Shown one piece after another: positions 18,606 to 28,045 of a stretch of DNA of 64,000 nt. Source of the stretch: Verrucomicrobiales bacterium (GTDB lineage: Bacteria; Verrucomicrobiota; Verrucomicrobiia; Verrucomicrobiales; DEV007); contig JARGPI010000009.1 in assembly GCA_029213005.1 (NCBI GenBank), forward strand, positions 1-64,000, in the 5' to 3' direction. The position numbers were made by a program, and so were the translations under genes. How positions within the stretch are numbered: position 1 is the first letter of the stretch; the number at the start of each line of letters is the position of its first letter. The notes beneath the pieces are model-generated. The model ran no database searches, was not told the origin of the DNA, and saw nothing but the letters and a program-made list of their open reading frames with translations.

Positions 18606-19697
18606 CTATTTCCCGAGAACATTTCCCGGCAGTTCGCCGCAGGATTGAAGAGCCAAAATGACAAAGGCCGATCCGGTATTCGAGATAAGATTATTCGCAT
18701 AGACGACGGGTGACCGGGTAAACCACTTCCCGCTTTCGCGCTGGTTTGATTTGATCCAGGCGATACCTTCTTGAATCCGCGGGTCACTGGCTGGAACACC
18801 CAGCTCGCGGGCGATAATGATGCTCAGTCCGGTGCCGTAGCCGTCACTGGTTTTTGTCGCCAGAGGAGGGTCGCCTTCGACCACCAAGCCTTCCCAATCG
18901 GTTAAAAATCCGGAAGTGGACCACCCGCCGTCGGGGAGTTGGAGCGCCATCAGCTCCTTCAGGGTTTTGGTCCGTTCCACATCGGTGGCGATTCCATCGA
19001 CCCTGATTGAGCACCAGGCCAACATCGCCCGGTGATGTAGCGATTTCGGAGGATCGTTTTTTAAATAGGTCCGCAATTTTTTAAGCCCTGCTACGGCCTG
19101 CGGGGTTTTTATGTAGTCATCCGGCGCGATTCCAATAGTTAATGCGGCAAGGGTGACGCCGTAGTGCTCGTCAATTTCTATAGGTGCGTAATTGCAGTCC
19201 GGCCAGCGCCAACCGCCGTCACCCCGCTGGGCGGTCCAGATGAAATCCAACACATCGCGGGTCACTTCGCTTAGTTTACCGGTGGTTTGTAGGTCGTTAA
19301 AAGTCAGCCCGGTTCCGACAACAATTGGCCAGAACCCCTGTCCCTCCGAGGGCGGTCTCTTCGCCCAGCGAACGTTTCGGTAGTCCTCGTAAAATGACCG
19401 AACTTCGCCGGAATCTTTGAGCGCGACGGCAAGGGCGGGGCGCGCCATCATATAACCCATGTTGGTGTGGCAGGTCGCACACTTTTTCTTTTTCTGCCAG
19501 GTTAGCGAGGCTTCGTCCAGATAGCGGACTGCCTTTTCTGCAGAGAAGGTTTTGGCGATCGGTTCATTCTCCGAAATATCCTGTAGTTCATCAGGCACCT
19601 GTTCGAGAGTTACGATAGCGGATTGACTGAATAGCGATCCCGGTAATATAAGGATTGCTACGATCGCAAGTGGTACGGCTAAAAGTCGTGAATTCAT
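18606..19697 (-). CDS. Secreted prenyltransferase/squalene-oxidase-repeat protein with a CxxCH motif
   Basis: About 363 residues with an N-terminal signal peptide (LLAVPLAIVAILILPGSLF). CATCH near residue 72 is a cytochrome c-type heme attachment motif, set in a poly-Lys/Thr context. The rest resembles alpha-alpha toroid repeats of the terpene cyclase/prenyltransferase fold: QRGDGGWRWPDC, LQLPDGGWSTSG and YGTGLSIIIARELG. The DxDD cyclase motif is not seen, so it is unlikely to make hopanoids. Start chosen at ATG 19697, which overlaps the upstream stop (ATGA) and puts the signal peptide first. Coupled to the BNR propeller gene. Confidence 0.8.
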   Translation of the reverse strand: MNSRLLAVPLAIVAILILPGSLFSQSAIVTLEQVPDELQDISENEPIAKTFSAEKAVRYLDEASLTWQKKKKCATCHTNMGYMMARPALAVALKDSGEVRSFYEDYRNVRWAKRPPSEGQGFWPIVVGTGLTFNDLQTTGKLSEVTRDVLDFIWTAQRGDGGWRWPDCNYAPIEIDEHYGVTLAALTIGIAPDDYIKTPQAVAGLKKLRTYLKNDPPKSLHHRAMLAWCSIRVDGIATDVERTKTLKELMALQLPDGGWSTSGFLTDWEGLVVEGDPPLATKTSDGYGTGLSIIIARELGVPASDPRIQEGIAWIKSNQRESGKWFTRSPVVYANNLISNTGSAFVILALQSCGELPGNVLGK

Positions 19698-20959
19698 TGC
19701 TGCAGTGGTTTGGGTTTGAGGAACAGGACTTCGGCGCGGTTCATCCATTTTTCCCGAAGTCCCATTCGGAACCACCCGTCGGAATTTCGCGGATTGACCC
19801 GAACTCCGGAACGGTCACCAAGTTCTTTGAGGTCGTATTGGCCCCAGGTTTTCCCCAGATCAGGGGAGAAGAGGATGCCGCAGTCGCAGGGATTGGCATT
19901 TCCATACTCGGGAATCACAATGAAATTATCCTCAATCGTCATCACGGCGATTTCATATTTGGCGGGAAAAATTTGGGTGTGTTTTTGTTTGTTTGCTATA
20001 TCGGCCGGATCGCAGCGGAAAACGCCTCGGTCGTAGGTTTCCCGAATCGTATTGGGGCCGTTGGCATCGGCCACCCAGTAGGCTTTGCCATCGACAAAAT
20101 TGATCCCTCCCGATTTGAACCGGGAATTGGCGTCGGATGAGACTTGCACCGTCCATTCCCAGGAGTCGGCGGTTTTGTCATAGATACCTTTGAGCCAGTG
20201 GCACTCCAGTCCATGGCCATTTTTGCGATCGAGATCGCCGGTGCAGGCGTAGAAGGCATTTTCGGCAGGGTTATAGGAAACGGAGTGGATATGTCGGCAG
20301 ACGATCTGATTATCATCCGCCCCGAGATATTCGTCCGGAGCGACACCCTTCTCTTGAAAGGCTGAATTTTTGCCGAAGGAATAGGCAATTTTTATCGTTT
20401 CTCCCTGATCGGTCGAGTAGTAGATATTAACGGGGACCGCTCCGTGTCTGACATTGCAGTAGTTTCCCCAGATCATCATTTCTCTGCCCTCGACCTGATG
20501 GGTGTGAACTCCGTCGAGAGAGTAAAAGTAGGATCCCGGTTTTTCGGGATTTTTCGGTGTGTGAGGGTGATAGTCGCTGCCATCTCGATCCTGCACCGTA
20601 ATCTCGCGGTAGGATTTCAGGTTGTCGGTGCTCAGATAGATTCGGTTAAGGGTCGCGAAGACGATATTTCCATTTTCTAAAAAGCAGCTGAACCGAATGT
20701 TTTCTGCGTTTTCAAAATCCGTTACCTGAGACCAGGTTTGGGCGTTGTCGTATGACAGGTAGATCTCGCCGTCCCGAAATCCAAACGCTTTGCTATCCCT
20801 TTGAGAGTCAATATATGGCCCTTCCGCGGGAGCAAGCCGATACCAGAAATGCTCGGTTTCCCCAGATAATGGCTCTGCGCTCGATCCGGAGAGATAAAAG
20901 CAGGCCAATAATAGAAAACAGAAAAGTCGGGTGGCGAAGTTGGTTCGAGCAGGTTTCAT
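19694..20959 (-). CDS. Secreted BNR/sialidase-like beta-propeller protein
   Basis: 421 residues with a signal peptide (RLFCFLLLACFYLSGSSA). Asp-box-like repeats typical of BNR/sialidase propellers occur: IYLSYDNAQTWSQV, IYLSTDNLKSYREI, IYYSTDQGETIKI and ILFSPDLGKTWGQY. Four such repeats support a propeller, but the arginine triad of true sialidases cannot be assigned by eye. It is translated together with the CxxCH/prenyltransferase-repeat protein, so the two exported proteins probably act on the same substrate, possibly a polysaccharide or glycoconjugate. Confidence 0.75.
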   Translation of the reverse strand: MKPARTNFATRLFCFLLLACFYLSGSSAEPLSGETEHFWYRLAPAEGPYIDSQRDSKAFGFRDGEIYLSYDNAQTWSQVTDFENAENIRFSCFLENGNIVFATLNRIYLSTDNLKSYREITVQDRDGSDYHPHTPKNPEKPGSYFYSLDGVHTHQVEGREMMIWGNYCNVRHGAVPVNIYYSTDQGETIKIAYSFGKNSAFQEKGVAPDEYLGADDNQIVCRHIHSVSYNPAENAFYACTGDLDRKNGHGLECHWLKGIYDKTADSWEWTVQVSSDANSRFKSGGINFVDGKAYWVADANGPNTIRETYDRGVFRCDPADIANKQKHTQIFPAKYEIAVMTIEDNFIVIPEYGNANPCDCGILFSPDLGKTWGQYDLKELGDRSGVRVNPRNSDGWFRMGLREKWMNRAEVLFLKPKPLQQ

Positions 20960-21043
20960 GGATGAGCCTAAGCTTAGTCATTCCCGGTGAGGATAGATAG
21001 TAGGGGATCGCGGGAGGCGGGATCCGGTTCGCGTCGGCAGGTG

Positions 21044-22057
21044 CTATTCTGCGGATTCAAGGGACCAATCGAGCGTTGAGGTGATATCGCCGCGAACAAA
21101 TTGCAGGATGTAGGGACTTTTCCGTTTCGGGTTCGCAGTTTTTAACGGGCGGGTAGCGCCGAGAAATATATATTGGCCATGTGAGCCCACGATCTGGGAG
21201 GTGATTTTTTGCGTGTAAAACGTCGGGGTGTGAGTCATGAATTTCGGGTCCGTCGACTTGAGATGCCATTGTTCAACTTTCTCCAATTCCGATAATTCCG
21301 GAGCGATATTCAGTTCGAAGGAGGTTCCGCCGCTCTTAATAACCAGATCGACCTCCAGCGTCAGGCCCAGATTCCGGGTTTGGAATGCTGTGGGGGCTGT
21401 AGCGGTGACCGGAGCTTCAGCGCCGTCTTTCAATGTCACCTCTCCGGGGATTCCTGCGGGGTGATATTCGGTAGGGTAAATGTATTCATCTACTGATTCC
21501 ACTTTGGTGCGGGTGCCAGATCGGCAGATCGCAGTCGCCGATTCGACGATTTCCGCTTTGCCACTTTTTATCCAGCTCTGGACCTTGTCCCGCAAGTTCG
21601 TGGCATCGGATGTGAGCACATTCTCGAATAGCCAGTTATTAAAGTCCGGCAGGTCTACTTCGACAAATTCGAGGTATACCAGGAGCTGTAATTCCCCGCT
21701 CTGCCGAATCGTTCGGAAGAGGTTTTCTGCTACCTCCAATTCGGCTGCGGTATTGGTTACGGTGAGTTTTGATTTCGCCTTGTCGAAACTGGCGCTGGCT
21801 CCATCGGAGAAAGCGATCCCGGCTTCGGTGAGGACGTCCTGTGCCGGGCGTTGCGCTAAAGTGGAATTCGGTAGGGTAGGGGGATTGAAAGGGTTGTCCC
21901 GTTCCGGCGACCGAGTCTTTAGCGTCGCGATTTTTTCCATAAAGATCGGGGAAAGTTGGTATACCCGGGTCTCCAGATTCGGGAGGTCGTTTTGAGCCGC
22001 TGCGTTATTTACCAGAAGCAGGGTCAGGCCGATTGAAAGGATAAGAAAGAATTTCAT
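21044..22057 (-). CDS. Secretin-like exported protein, paralogue 1 of 3
   Basis: 337 residues with a signal peptide (ILSIGLTLLLVNNAAA). It has an N-domain-like segment (AQDVLTEAGIAFSDGASASF then KLTVTNTAAELEVAENL, residues about 72-115). Next comes the block shared by all three neighbours (YLEFVEVDLPDFNNWLFEN ... VESVDEYIYPTEY). The end looks like the beta region of secretins (LNIAPELSEL ... ITSQIVGSHGQYIFLGATRP, compare the usual ...v..G.tvvlGGl). It is far too short for a complete secretin. Function unknown. Confidence 0.65.
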   Translation of the reverse strand: MKFFLILSIGLTLLLVNNAAAQNDLPNLETRVYQLSPIFMEKIATLKTRSPERDNPFNPPTLPNSTLAQRPAQDVLTEAGIAFSDGASASFDKAKSKLTVTNTAAELEVAENLFRTIRQSGELQLLVYLEFVEVDLPDFNNWLFENVLTSDATNLRDKVQSWIKSGKAEIVESATAICRSGTRTKVESVDEYIYPTEYHPAGIPGEVTLKDGAEAPVTATAPTAFQTRNLGLTLEVDLVIKSGGTSFELNIAPELSELEKVEQWHLKSTDPKFMTHTPTFYTQKITSQIVGSHGQYIFLGATRPLKTANPKRKSPYILQFVRGDITSTLDWSLESAE

Positions 22058-22069
22058 GACGGTCAGGGT

Positions 22070-23056
22070 TTAGTTGGAGATCGTTGCGACGTCGGCGCGG
22101 ACAAAGACGAGGATGAGAGGTTTGACGCGGTTCGGAGTGGCCGACGTGAGCGGTCGCACCGTTCCGAGGAACCCGTTTCGTCCGGTTTGCAGGGTGATTT
22201 GATTGACCATTCGCATGGAGTGAAAACGCGGTATTGAAATGGTAGCATTAGGTTCCGGAGTGGCGGGCGGCCAATGGGTAAAGCCATTTTGCACATTGAT
22301 TTCAGGTGAGAGGTTGAGATCAAGAGTGATATTGTCGATCCCAAGAACGGGGTCGACTTCCAGCTTGGCGCCTACCTTTCGTAGATCATAGGCGGAGGGT
22401 GTGGAGGCCGCGACCGGAGCTCGGGTACCTTCACCTTCCAGTGTAATTTTGGAAGGTGCTTTCGGAGTTCCCGGTTCGGTGGGGTATATAATTTCTTTTA
22501 CTGACTCAGCTCTTGCGCGTTGTCCGGATCGAGCGGTGACCGTCATGATGTCGATCACAGTTGCTTTTTCGCTATTTAGCCAATTCTGTGCCTGTTTGCG
22601 TAGCGGAGTGCCGTCGCCGGTGAGTCGGTTTTGATACATCCAATCATGGTAAAGGACGCTTTCCACTTCGATATACTCTAAAAAGATGTGAAGTTGTCGT
22701 GTTGCTCTTTTTTCCTGTATCGCATCGATAATATCTTCCACTTTCTTCAGGTTTTCCGCAGTGTTTTTGACGGTCGTTTCAGAAGTGTTACTGTTGTATT
22801 GTGCTGAAGCTCCAGGTGAAAATTCAACCCCGTGTTTTTCCAACAGGGTCTGGATGGTTTGGCGCACGTTCTGTCGATTCGGAGCAGATTGGGGAGCAAA
22901 GGGATCACCACTGTTGGGTTCCTCAACCTGAAAGTGTGAGGGAGAGATTTGATAGGTCTTTGTCAAAAGTTCACTCTCCTCTGCGGCCAGTGGGTAGGCT
23001 ATTAATAAGCTGGTCAACACGGCGGAAACGAGCGGGTAGGTGGCGAAATAGTTCAT
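22070..23056 (-). CDS. Secretin-like exported protein, paralogue 2 of 3
   Basis: About 328 residues. ATG at 23056 gives a proper signal peptide (YFATYPLVSAVLTSLLIAYPLAA); the open frame upstream is probably untranslated. Layout matches paralogue 1: N-domain-like RQTIQTLLEKHGVEFSPGAS and TVKNTAENLKKVEDII, shared block FLEYIEVESVLYHDWMYQN ... AESVKEIIYPTEPG, and a secretin-like end (DLNLSPEINVQN ... ITLQTGRNGFLGTVRPL). It lies 12 bp from paralogue 1 and 19 bp from paralogue 3 in one apparent operon. Confidence 0.65.
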   Translation of the reverse strand: MNYFATYPLVSAVLTSLLIAYPLAAEESELLTKTYQISPSHFQVEEPNSGDPFAPQSAPNRQNVRQTIQTLLEKHGVEFSPGASAQYNSNTSETTVKNTAENLKKVEDIIDAIQEKRATRQLHIFLEYIEVESVLYHDWMYQNRLTGDGTPLRKQAQNWLNSEKATVIDIMTVTARSGQRARAESVKEIIYPTEPGTPKAPSKITLEGEGTRAPVAASTPSAYDLRKVGAKLEVDPVLGIDNITLDLNLSPEINVQNGFTHWPPATPEPNATISIPRFHSMRMVNQITLQTGRNGFLGTVRPLTSATPNRVKPLILVFVRADVATISN

Positions 23057-23075
23057 CCTGGAAATAGTGGGTGAT

Positions 23076-23777
23076 TTAAAGTTGAAAGGAATCGGCACGA
23101 ATAAAAATCGCCAGAAGTGAGTCGGGAGGTGTGTCGGTTTGTTTACCGGTTCCTGCAAACACATAGCTACCATTGGCTATTATCAAAGTGGTCGACAGAT
23201 CAGTTTGTTGGAAGGCTGAGGAATCTGCGGGCGGACCGGAGTGGCTGGATAAGCTTGAATTCAGAATGATCTTGATAGCCCCGGCATCGGTGAGTGTGGC
23301 ATCAATTGTCATGATGGCGCCGGTCTTTCGGGTATTGAAATTTCGGAGCATTCCGTCGCCGTTTTCGTTATTGGTCGACTGAATTTCGGTGGGGTAAAGG
23401 ATGTCCCGGAATGACTCCGTTTTCGCTTGATGTCCACTTTCCGTTTGGACCGCCATCATGTCGCGGAGTTTGGCCTGGCCGGTTCGAAGCCAAATTTCAA
23501 TCTGACGGCGAAACCGATCGTCATTCCCGTTTATCGGGTTTTCGGAGAGGTAATCATTAAAAAGAACCCGGGGAACCTCGAAATACTCGATGAGAACGGA
23601 GATTCTGGAGGGATCCGTTTTTCCGGTAAATGGTTGGCTCCGGCTCCGTCGGGTCTCGATCCGGGCATCGACATCCGCTTCGATCCGGGCGAGGTCTTTC
23701 GATGCATCGCGTCCACACCCTGCCAAGGCAACCGTCAGGATGGTGAGGATCATCGCATGGATGCAGAAACGGTTCAT
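23076..23777 (-). CDS. Secretin-like lipoprotein, paralogue 3 of 3
   Basis: 233 residues with a lipoprotein signal ending LAGC (Cys21), so it is probably lipid-anchored. The N-domain-like part is missing and replaced by a short charged linker (ARIEADVDARIETRRSRSQ). The shared block (LIEYFEVPRVLFNDYLSEN ... TESFRDILYPTE) and the secretin-like end (ITIDATLTDAG ... TTLIIANGSYVFAGTG) are kept. It is the first gene of the trio in transcription order and could act as a pilotin-like partner, but that is speculation. Confidence 0.65.
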   Translation of the reverse strand: MNRFCIHAMILTILTVALAGCGRDASKDLARIEADVDARIETRRSRSQPFTGKTDPSRISVLIEYFEVPRVLFNDYLSENPINGNDDRFRRQIEIWLRTGQAKLRDMMAVQTESGHQAKTESFRDILYPTEIQSTNNENGDGMLRNFNTRKTGAIMTIDATLTDAGAIKIILNSSLSSHSGPPADSSAFQQTDLSTTLIIANGSYVFAGTGKQTDTPPDSLLAIFIRADSFQL

Positions 23778-23912
23778 TTACCGCATTGTAGTCAAATAGA
23801 GGCCCGAGCATCAATCGGCAAATTCAACTTTTCAGGTGGATACCGGAGAATCACGTATTGGACAATAGCGGTTTCGGATAATAATAATTGAAGCGTTCCA
23901 ACCTTTTCCGAA

Positions 23913-24815
23913 ATGAACAAAATTACGTCACTGATTATTCATCAATTTCTCTTTTTCACATTTGGTTGCGTGATAAGTCTCGGTCAATCGAAAGTGGTAA
24001 CGCCCGATCATAATGATGTGTTCTATGGTCGGGAAAATAAAGAGGCTCAACTGCTCGATGTCTATCTGGCTCGAACTGGCAGCGGTGAAATCGAGCGGAA
24101 ACCGGTGATGATTTATATTCACGGTGGAGGCTGGGCAGCAGGAACCAAGAACCGTTTGCCCTACTTTCTCACCAAGGGTTTGAATGATGGTTGGTTTCAT
24201 GTCGTTTCTGTTGAATATCGCTTCACTAATGTGGCGATTCACCCCGCACAGACCAATGATTGTATTCGGGCGATCCAGTATGTGAGGGCAAATGTTGAAG
24301 AGTGGAAAATAGATCCGGAGAAAATCGGCGTGACCGGTGGTTCTGCAGGTGGACACTTGTCGTTCTGGGTGGCACTCCATGACGATGCGGCTGATAAAGA
24401 TTCGGAGGATCCGGTGGAGCGGTTCTCCAGTAGGGTATCCTGTGCCTTTCCTTTTGCCGGGCCTACGGACTGGTCGCTGTTGGCTTCGATTGAACACGTT
24501 CACCCGGCCTACCGGAAGCTGATAGGCTACGAACCGGGAACACCCGCTTCAGAGATGGACCCCGAGAAAATGACGGATGTTTCCCCGGTGTCTTTTGTTT
24601 CCGGGGACGATCCGCCGATTGTGATTTTTCACGGCGATGCCGATGTAATCGTTCCCATTGAGCACGCTACGGTGATGGTGGAAAAATTGAAAGAAGCTGG
24701 TGTTGTCCACGAGTTGATCGTAGTCCCGGGAGGTAAACACGGGGTTGCCGGTGCAGGGACTCCGCAATTGATCGAGCAGGCGTTGAAAGCGGTGAAGAAA
24801 TACCTGTTGGATTAG
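23913..24815 (+). CDS. Secreted alpha/beta hydrolase (HSL/BD-FAE-like esterase)
   Basis: 300 residues with a probable signal peptide. The oxyanion-hole motif is IYIHGGGWAAGTK. The predicted catalytic triad is Ser144 (TGGSAGGH), Asp244 (FHGDADVIVP) and His276 (GGKHGVAG). This is the pattern of carbohydrate acetyl/feruloyl esterases and hormone-sensitive-lipase-type hydrolases frequent in polysaccharide-degrading bacteria. The stop overlaps that of the convergent 24812-26245 gene by three bases. Substrate not determinable. Confidence 0.88.
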   Translation: MNKITSLIIHQFLFFTFGCVISLGQSKVVTPDHNDVFYGRENKEAQLLDVYLARTGSGEIERKPVMIYIHGGGWAAGTKNRLPYFLTKGLNDGWFHVVSVEYRFTNVAIHPAQTNDCIRAIQYVRANVEEWKIDPEKIGVTGGSAGGHLSFWVALHDDAADKDSEDPVERFSSRVSCAFPFAGPTDWSLLASIEHVHPAYRKLIGYEPGTPASEMDPEKMTDVSPVSFVSGDDPPIVIFHGDADVIVPIEHATVMVEKLKEAGVVHELIVVPGGKHGVAGAGTPQLIEQALKAVKKYLLD

Positions 24816-26245
24816 TCGGAGATTTCTCTATCAAGGAACTGGATCGAATACAGGTCCGATTCATTCATGACAAATCGCAATTTGACAGGTTTTCCTGCCA
24901 AGTGACTGACATCGGTTTGATCTTTTCCCCACCGGACGATTCGGCTGATGTCATCACCAAAGATCTCGCTGCAGTCTTCTGCGGAAAAATCCGGGAAAGG
25001 AGTGTTGGTTTCGGCGTCTATGATTTCAATCAGCATCCTTCCCGCAGCACTGGTTGAGTAGTTGATGTCGAGCTGTTTTCCCGAGAAGATAAACGGCTTG
25101 GTAGTGAACTCTCCCTGCTCATACCCTGCGTGAATTGAGATGAATCCATCGGTCCGTAACACGTAGTGACCACCTCCATACATATACATCGACATTTCGC
25201 GCGGGCTGGTCGGGACGACTCCGAGCGCAATGTAGTTGGTGCGGTTGCCCCATCCCGAAGCTCCCAGCCCGGGCCGGATAAACGCTTCTTTGAAGGTTCG
25301 GTCGTAATGGCTGCTTCCCGGTCTGGTGCTCATCAAAACCACATCGGTGATGGAACTGCGTTTGGTCTGGAACCGGGTCGCGAGGGCGATGTAGAGGTGA
25401 GGTGCTCTGAAATAAGGATGGGTGCCACTGGTGTAAAGATGTTCGCCGGGCTGGTTCGCTTCCATCTCAACCGGGTCTGACCAGTTTATGAAATCCTGAC
25501 TGGTGACCCTGCGCATCGACCTGAGACCGTTCCTGAACCAGCGATAATAACAGACGTAACACTGCTCTGCTTCCGACCAGAATGAGACATTTTGAGAGTC
25601 GTAGTTACCGATCGACTCTTCGAGGACCGGTTCCTTTTGTAACAGTCGCCACTTCAATCCATCGGCTGAAACGAAGGCACAAAGTCCGCCGGGGCCATAT
25701 TTTTCAATTAGCTTGGCCCGCTCATCTTCAGTTTTCCAATTTCCCCAGTTAGCCGCGGGGTAGCGGCCTCCGCCAAGTGCTTTGTAGCGTTCATCGGATG
25801 GGACGTCGGGGCGGGTATCGCGAAACGGCGTAAAATTGTGGGTTTTCAGAAACGTCCCGGCATCGACGTCGAGAACGACATTGCCTTTTGGTATCGAATC
25901 GATTTGGTAGATCCCGAGATTGGGCTCGGTCCAGTCATAACCGTTTTTGGACTCCGCGTATAAGGTGACTTCATTTTCGTGATAGGTTCCCCATCCGTTC
26001 CGCCAGTGCATTCCCGGAACTTTGTCGCCCCGGTAGTAAAGTCGGAAGAGGTCGCCATCTTTGAAGACCGTGGCGTAATGGCCAAAGGGGCGGGGCGGTG
26101 AGGTTCTTTTCAGCAGTGTCGGTTCATGAAGTTTTAATGAGGTGCCTTTCAACTCGCCGACGAGGAGATCATCGAGAAAAAGTTCCCGTCTTGATGCGAT
26201 GTTCACTGGTTCGGCAAAACAGGTTCCGCATAAAAGTAATACCAA
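24812..26245 (-). CDS. Exported glycosidase-like (GH32/43-type propeller) protein
   Basis: About 477 residues. Segments such as RELFLDDLLVGELKG, HYATVFKDGDLFRLYYRG, YVCYYRWFRNGLRSM and a C-terminal beta-sandwich (GKPVKLRFVMNESDLYSIQF) fit a family of exported planctomycete/verrucomicrobial proteins distantly related to five-bladed GH32/GH43 enzymes. Catalytic residues cannot be assigned. The only in-frame start near the signal peptide is TTG at 26245 (LVLLLCGTCFAEP); the hydrophobic stretch continues five codons upstream (RAIPPL) without a start codon, so the N-terminus is uncertain. Likely operonic with the upstream ceramidase-like gene. Confidence 0.6.
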   Translation of the reverse strand: MVLLLCGTCFAEPVNIASRRELFLDDLLVGELKGTSLKLHEPTLLKRTSPPRPFGHYATVFKDGDLFRLYYRGDKVPGMHWRNGWGTYHENEVTLYAESKNGYDWTEPNLGIYQIDSIPKGNVVLDVDAGTFLKTHNFTPFRDTRPDVPSDERYKALGGGRYPAANWGNWKTEDERAKLIEKYGPGGLCAFVSADGLKWRLLQKEPVLEESIGNYDSQNVSFWSEAEQCYVCYYRWFRNGLRSMRRVTSQDFINWSDPVEMEANQPGEHLYTSGTHPYFRAPHLYIALATRFQTKRSSITDVVLMSTRPGSSHYDRTFKEAFIRPGLGASGWGNRTNYIALGVVPTSPREMSMYMYGGGHYVLRTDGFISIHAGYEQGEFTTKPFIFSGKQLDINYSTSAAGRMLIEIIDAETNTPFPDFSAEDCSEIFGDDISRIVRWGKDQTDVSHLAGKPVKLRFVMNESDLYSIQFLDREISD

Positions 26246-26329
26246 TAGAGGTGGGATTGCCCGGCACGTATCCCTACTTCAGCAAAGCAGAAAACCGGCT
26301 CGCCCGGTAGGACGCACTTGAGTAGTCCC

Positions 26330-27850
26330 TTAATTGTCGATCTGGTCCAGTAATTCCCCGGCTTTTTGCAGGAATAGGGATTCCCATTCTTTGGCGAACA
26401 CGCAGTCGCTGTCTTCCTGAGCTCCGCCCCGGTTGGTGAGCTGTTCGGCAGTCGGCGCGTAGTAAAGATAACCATTGGTATAGCCGGAAACGAAAGTGGA
26501 CCTGTTTTGCTGTGCCGCTTTGATTTTTAATCCGATCTGAACGGTTAATTCTGCCGGAAAGGTAACGAGACGGAAGTCGCCGATCCGCAGAGCGACTACT
26601 TCCGCAGCCACGGTTTTTCCAGTTTGATCCGTCACCGATTGATGTTTTTTGAGAAGCGCCAGATTGATCTGTTTTCTGGTCAGTTCTTCCATCGTTCTGA
26701 TGTTTTGAACATAGGCATCGATCGCTTTACGGTTATCCTGATCGAGTGTCTGCCAATCGTTACGAATGATCAAATCATCTTGAAGGTAGCGCTGGGCTTT
26801 TTCAGAAGGAAAGCCACTGTTAACATGATATTTGAGGTAGAGGGGGATAAAGGTATCGAAGTCGAGTGTCGTGCCCCGAAGTGACTTCCGGAGTATATCG
26901 ATCTCGTTTTCCATTTCCAGGATTCGGGGCTTCAGGTCAGCCCGTGGCAGGGCTAGCGTTTCGTTTCTCAATTTCAATTCGCTGATTTCAGCGGTTTTGA
27001 TTTTGCGAGTCGCTTCGAGAACACTCAGTCCCAGCAAATTGCCGAGCCTTTCGGCGTCCCGGGGGCGATTGACGTTTTTGTAGTCGGTTGGGTTGATGTC
27101 TCCACCACAGCCCTGGAGGAAAAAGGCCATAGCTGTTCCGTCTCCGAGATTCGACTCGATCACCCGGGACGCGAAGCCGACGAGATCGGCGGTGTTACCT
27201 CCATCCGGAATGCCCCGAATCGGATGCACCGCGAATTGATATAGTAACGCGTGTGGCTTTCCCGTATCGGCCCGATCCAGTTTTACGGTGCCTATTTCGG
27301 GATCAATCGGGCCGACTGCCGCGATTGCATCATTGGGCGGTAGAGAGTAGGCATGGCGGACGTCGGCCCCCGTTCCATTTTTCAGTTTGAGGCGGCGGTT
27401 TTCCTGGATTCGGTTTTCAAAACCGACGCCGGTTCCCGCTTTTACGGGAACCCGGTTGTTCCAGGCGGCAGTGATGGTATCAACCGTCTGTTTTTCGATA
27501 TTCGGCTCGACGACACCATGGCAGTGGCTTGCATTTACGACAATCGATTTCGGATCTATACCTAGACTCTCCCGAACGGTTGCTCTGACATTTTCGAGAA
27601 AGGGTGCGCGGACTGAGCTTATTTCATCTATCGCTACGACATCGAGTGTCACGATCACAATATTGGTTTCTCCCCGGCTCAGAACCAGAGCTTTAGCCCA
27701 CAAGCGATTGCTTCCTTCAGCCGGCGCGCCCTTCCGGGTGATTTCGACTTTTCCAACCCCTGCGAGCAAATCGGTTGCCTGAGAGAAGTTGGCTGTATAG
27801 AGCAGACAAACCAAAGCGAGCAGGCCGGGGATAGTGAGTTTCGGAATCAT
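26330..27850 (-). CDS. Exported neutral/alkaline ceramidase-like protein
   Basis: About 506 residues with a signal peptide (KLTIPGLLALVCLLYTANF). Resembles the N-terminal catalytic domain of neutral/alkaline non-lysosomal ceramidases: AGVGKVEITRKG, LVLSRGETNIVIVTLDVV, NASHCHGVVEP (zinc-binding histidines), FAVHPIRG and FLQGCGGDINPTDY, ending YTNGYLYYAPT. The Ig-like C-terminal domain of true ceramidases is absent. Verrucomicrobial members of this family often have unknown substrates. ATG at 27850 is preferred over a TTG 14 codons upstream because the signal peptide then begins the protein. Confidence 0.75.
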   Translation of the reverse strand: MIPKLTIPGLLALVCLLYTANFSQATDLLAGVGKVEITRKGAPAEGSNRLWAKALVLSRGETNIVIVTLDVVAIDEISSVRAPFLENVRATVRESLGIDPKSIVVNASHCHGVVEPNIEKQTVDTITAAWNNRVPVKAGTGVGFENRIQENRRLKLKNGTGADVRHAYSLPPNDAIAAVGPIDPEIGTVKLDRADTGKPHALLYQFAVHPIRGIPDGGNTADLVGFASRVIESNLGDGTAMAFFLQGCGGDINPTDYKNVNRPRDAERLGNLLGLSVLEATRKIKTAEISELKLRNETLALPRADLKPRILEMENEIDILRKSLRGTTLDFDTFIPLYLKYHVNSGFPSEKAQRYLQDDLIIRNDWQTLDQDNRKAIDAYVQNIRTMEELTRKQINLALLKKHQSVTDQTGKTVAAEVVALRIGDFRLVTFPAELTVQIGLKIKAAQQNRSTFVSGYTNGYLYYAPTAEQLTNRGGAQEDSDCVFAKEWESLFLQKAGELLDQIDN

Positions 27851-27955
27851 ATCGAGGTTAAAAGGATCACCCGGTTTGAAGTGAATTGTCAATCCACAGG
27901 CATGGTTTATAACGTAAGTCCCGCGAATGCGTTTGAGGTGGGGGCGGATGCCGAT

Positions 27956-27990
27956 TGTACCCTGTACAATCCCGGACCGTACCCTGTACA
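27956..27990. repeat. GTAC palindrome pair, site C
   Basis: TGTACCCTGTACA (27956-27968) and CGTACCCTGTACA (27978-27990), 22 bp apart start to start, spacer ATCCCGGAC. Located between the divergent ceramidase-like and epimerase genes, in the gene-free stretch 27851-28214. The upstream flank GAT matches site F. Confidence 0.85.
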
Positions 27991-28045
27991 GAAACAGTTA
28001 TTCTCAATCAATACAATAAGCGTCCAATAACAGTGGATTCAAAAA

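Noticed and set aside
21044..23777. The trio as a frameshifted single secretin
   Set aside because: Each has its own signal peptide and repeats the same central block, so they are paralogues and not pieces of one gene.
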